Positions 5,415 to 6,510 of a stretch of DNA of 6,510 bases are shown here, in pieces. Both the position numbers and the translations under genes were made by a program. The notes beneath the pieces are model-generated. The model worked only from the letters and a program-made list of their open reading frames with translations. It made no database searches and was not told the origin of the DNA. Every line of letters begins with the position of its first letter. The stretch's first letter is position 1. This DNA is from an uncultured Chloroflexota bacterium. Lineage in GTDB: Bacteria > Chloroflexota > Anaerolineae > B4-G1 > DUEL01. The DNA is taken from NCBI GenBank assembly GCA_937138275.1, contig CAKZOY010000363.1, positions 1 through 6,510 of the forward strand, in the 5' to 3' direction.

Positions 5415-6419
5415 ATGACCCGATACGCGACATCGGAGACCCTTCGCCAGTGGCTGGACCGACTGGCCGCCAAGACCGACCTGGTCGCCCCTACCGATGT
5501 GGACGGGCACGTCCTGTATCGCAGGGTACATTCGGCCGCGGAGGTGCTGCTGGACTACGAGCGGCCGGAACTCTCGGCCAAGGAGTTTCTCTTCCCGGCT
5601 ACCGAAGTCATCCTGCGCATAGAGCAGCGGGGCAAGGATGTGGCGCTGGAAGAGGTCCTGCCGGATCGCCGTCAGGTCCTTTTCGGCATTCGCCCCTGCG
5701 ACGCCCATGGGCTGGCGGCGATAGACGCGCTCTTCATCCACCAGGACCCGCCCGATACCTACTACCGCCACCATCGGGAACGGACGGTGCTGGTGGGGAT
5801 GGCCTGCACCCGGATGTGGGAGGGCTGTTTCTGCGTCTCCATAGGAGGTAGCCCTGCCGACCCGACCTATTTGGACGTCCTGATCCGCCCCACCGACGAC
5901 GGCCACTACATCCTGCAACCCGTGACGCCGAAGGGAGTGGCAATCCTGGAGGGTCTGCCGCCTGTGGAAGTGCGCGGCGAGCCCCGCCCGGTAGAGGAAT
6001 ACAACCCGCCGGTCCCGGTGACCCCATCGGCGAGGTGGCGTGCGCTCTTTGAGGAACACCGACTCTGGATGCGCTACGGCGAACGGTGCCTCAGTTGCCG
6101 CATCTGCACCTACGTCTGCCCCACCTGCCGCTGCTACGACGTGGTGGACCGGGTGGTGGATGTGCGGCCGGGCCTGGTGCGCACCGAACGCATCCGGGTG
6201 TGGGACGCCTGTACCAGCCCGAACTACCGGCGGGTCGCCGGGGGGCACAACCCCCGCCCGACCAACTGGGAACGGCTGCGCAACCGGTTTATGTGCAAGT
6301 TCTGCTACTACCCGGACGACTTCGGCCCGCTGGGCTGCGTGGGCTGCGGCCGCTGCGTCGTCGCCTGCCCCGTGGAGATTGTTATCACCGAACTGATGGA
6401 GGAGGTAGCCCGGAAGTAG
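5415..6419 (+). CDS. Iron-sulfur electron-transfer subunit, sulfhydrogenase beta (HydB)/AsrA-like
   Basis: This is a 334-residue cytosolic protein resembling the beta subunit of NAD(P)-linked group 3 NiFe hydrogenases (sulfhydrogenase HydB) and anaerobic sulfite reductase subunit A. It would pass electrons between a flavin subunit and the catalytic subunits. The N-terminal domain (1-200) holds the family signature GIRPCDAHGLAAID (91-104) and Cys131, 138 and 140 in ACTRMWEGCFC. Two 4Fe-4S motifs follow: C225, C228, C231, C235-Pro (with extra C238 and C240), and C308, C311, C314, C318-Pro. RVWDACTSPNYRRVAGGHNPR (261-281) is a typical family stretch. Residues 294-298 read CKFCY, where I recall relatives having HKFxY, so two additional cysteines may be present. 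The length is near normal. No partner subunit precedes it; gamma, delta and alpha genes, if present, would lie to the right, beyond a hairpin. AsrA and HydB cannot be separated without those neighbours. Confidence 0.88.
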   Translation: MTRYATSETLRQWLDRLAAKTDLVAPTDVDGHVLYRRVHSAAEVLLDYERPELSAKEFLFPATEVILRIEQRGKDVALEEVLPDRRQVLFGIRPCDAHGLAAIDALFIHQDPPDTYYRHHRERTVLVGMACTRMWEGCFCVSIGGSPADPTYLDVLIRPTDDGHYILQPVTPKGVAILEGLPPVEVRGEPRPVEEYNPPVPVTPSARWRALFEEHRLWMRYGERCLSCRICTYVCPTCRCYDVVDRVVDVRPGLVRTERIRVWDACTSPNYRRVAGGHNPRPTNWERLRNRFMCKFCYYPDDFGPLGCVGCGRCVVACPVEIVITELMEEVARK

Positions 6420-6424
6420 GGAGC

Positions 6425-6467
6425 GGGTTTTTTGGGGCGGCGGCTTCGCCGCCGCCCCGCAAAACCC
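6425..6467 (+). repeat. TTC-loop GC hairpin, copy 4 (3' of the iron-sulfur gene)
   Basis: This is a 20-bp stem, 6425-6444 with 6448-6467, around a TTC loop, with one T/C mismatch and one T-G wobble. It starts 6 bases after the stop at 6419. The sequence is nearly identical to copy 3 (GGGTTTTT then GGGGCGGCGGC). There is no U-tract, so strong termination is uncertain. Confidence 0.8.
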
Positions 6468-6482
6468 CTCTCTGTCCCCCCT

Positions 6483-6510
6483 CTCCCCCGCCCGTCAGGG
6501 CAAGGGGGAG
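6483..6510 (+). repeat. Tail hairpin with second copy of the 17-base motif
   Basis: CTCCCCC (6483-6489) pairs with GGGGGAG (6504-6510), and GCCC (6490-6493) pairs with GGGC (6498-6501), around a GTCA loop with an AA bulge. The motif CCCGCCCGTCAGGGCAA (6487-6503) is shared with 5315-5331. The stem runs to the last base of the window and may extend beyond it. Confidence 0.75.

Noticed and set aside
5373..6248. Minus-strand 291-aa frame opposite the iron-sulfur protein
   Set aside because: Composition is shadow-like and the plus strand encodes two intact ferredoxin motifs in a full-length family member.
2089..6510. CRISPR array or toxin/defence island
   Set aside because: Repeats are inverted hairpins in separate intergenic spaces with no regular spacers, and no nuclease, toxin, Cas or defence domain is encoded.

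Overview
The window is GC-rich bacterial DNA with short, tight operons and sigma70-type promoters of near-consensus sequence. The protein families (a PadR regulator with an Mrp ATPase, a DRTGG protein with a CBS/ATPase protein, and a sulfhydrogenase-beta-like iron-sulfur protein) and the many GC-rich intergenic hairpins suggest an anaerobic or facultative bacterium, most likely Chloroflexota (Anaerolineae-like). Some Firmicutes lineages are an alternative. This taxonomic call is an inference from gene content and style, not from a marker gene.

Left operon, minus strand, read from about 2035 down to 115: a PadR-family regulator (1544-1975), an Mrp/NBP35-type iron-sulfur carrier ATPase with an N-terminal MIP18/DUF59 domain (438-1535), and an unrecognised 103-residue protein (115-426). 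The gaps are 8 and 11 bases, and the ribosome-binding sites of the second and third genes overlap or abut the preceding stop codon. The promoter at 2006-2034 has both consensus hexamers and 17-bp spacing. Its -35 lies inside a 21-bp near-perfect palindrome (2017-2037), a strong candidate for the PadR autoregulatory operator.

Middle operon, minus strand, read from about 3604 down to 2186: a DRTGG-domain protein (3153-3545), then a protein combining two CBS domains with an RsbT/RsbW-like ATPase domain (2186-3145). They are 7 bases apart and share a promoter at 3576-3604. This pair is often found beside hydrogenase genes and is presumably a nucleotide- or redox-responsive signalling module.

Right half, plus strand: a 14-helix DHA2-type major facilitator exporter (3825-5219) with its own extended -10 promoter, and an iron-sulfur protein resembling the beta subunit of sulfhydrogenase/NAD(P)-linked NiFe hydrogenase or AsrA (5415-6419). 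Its usual partners are not in the window and would be expected to the right.

Four copies of a GC-rich hairpin with a TTC loop occupy the intergenic spaces (2141-2170, 3642-3708, 5258-5298, 6425-6467). At least two carry a second, shared tail hairpin, and one sits within 22-bp imperfect inverted repeats. They form a short repeat family that lies 3' of genes in three of four cases. No tRNA, rRNA, CRISPR array or transposase gene is visible.
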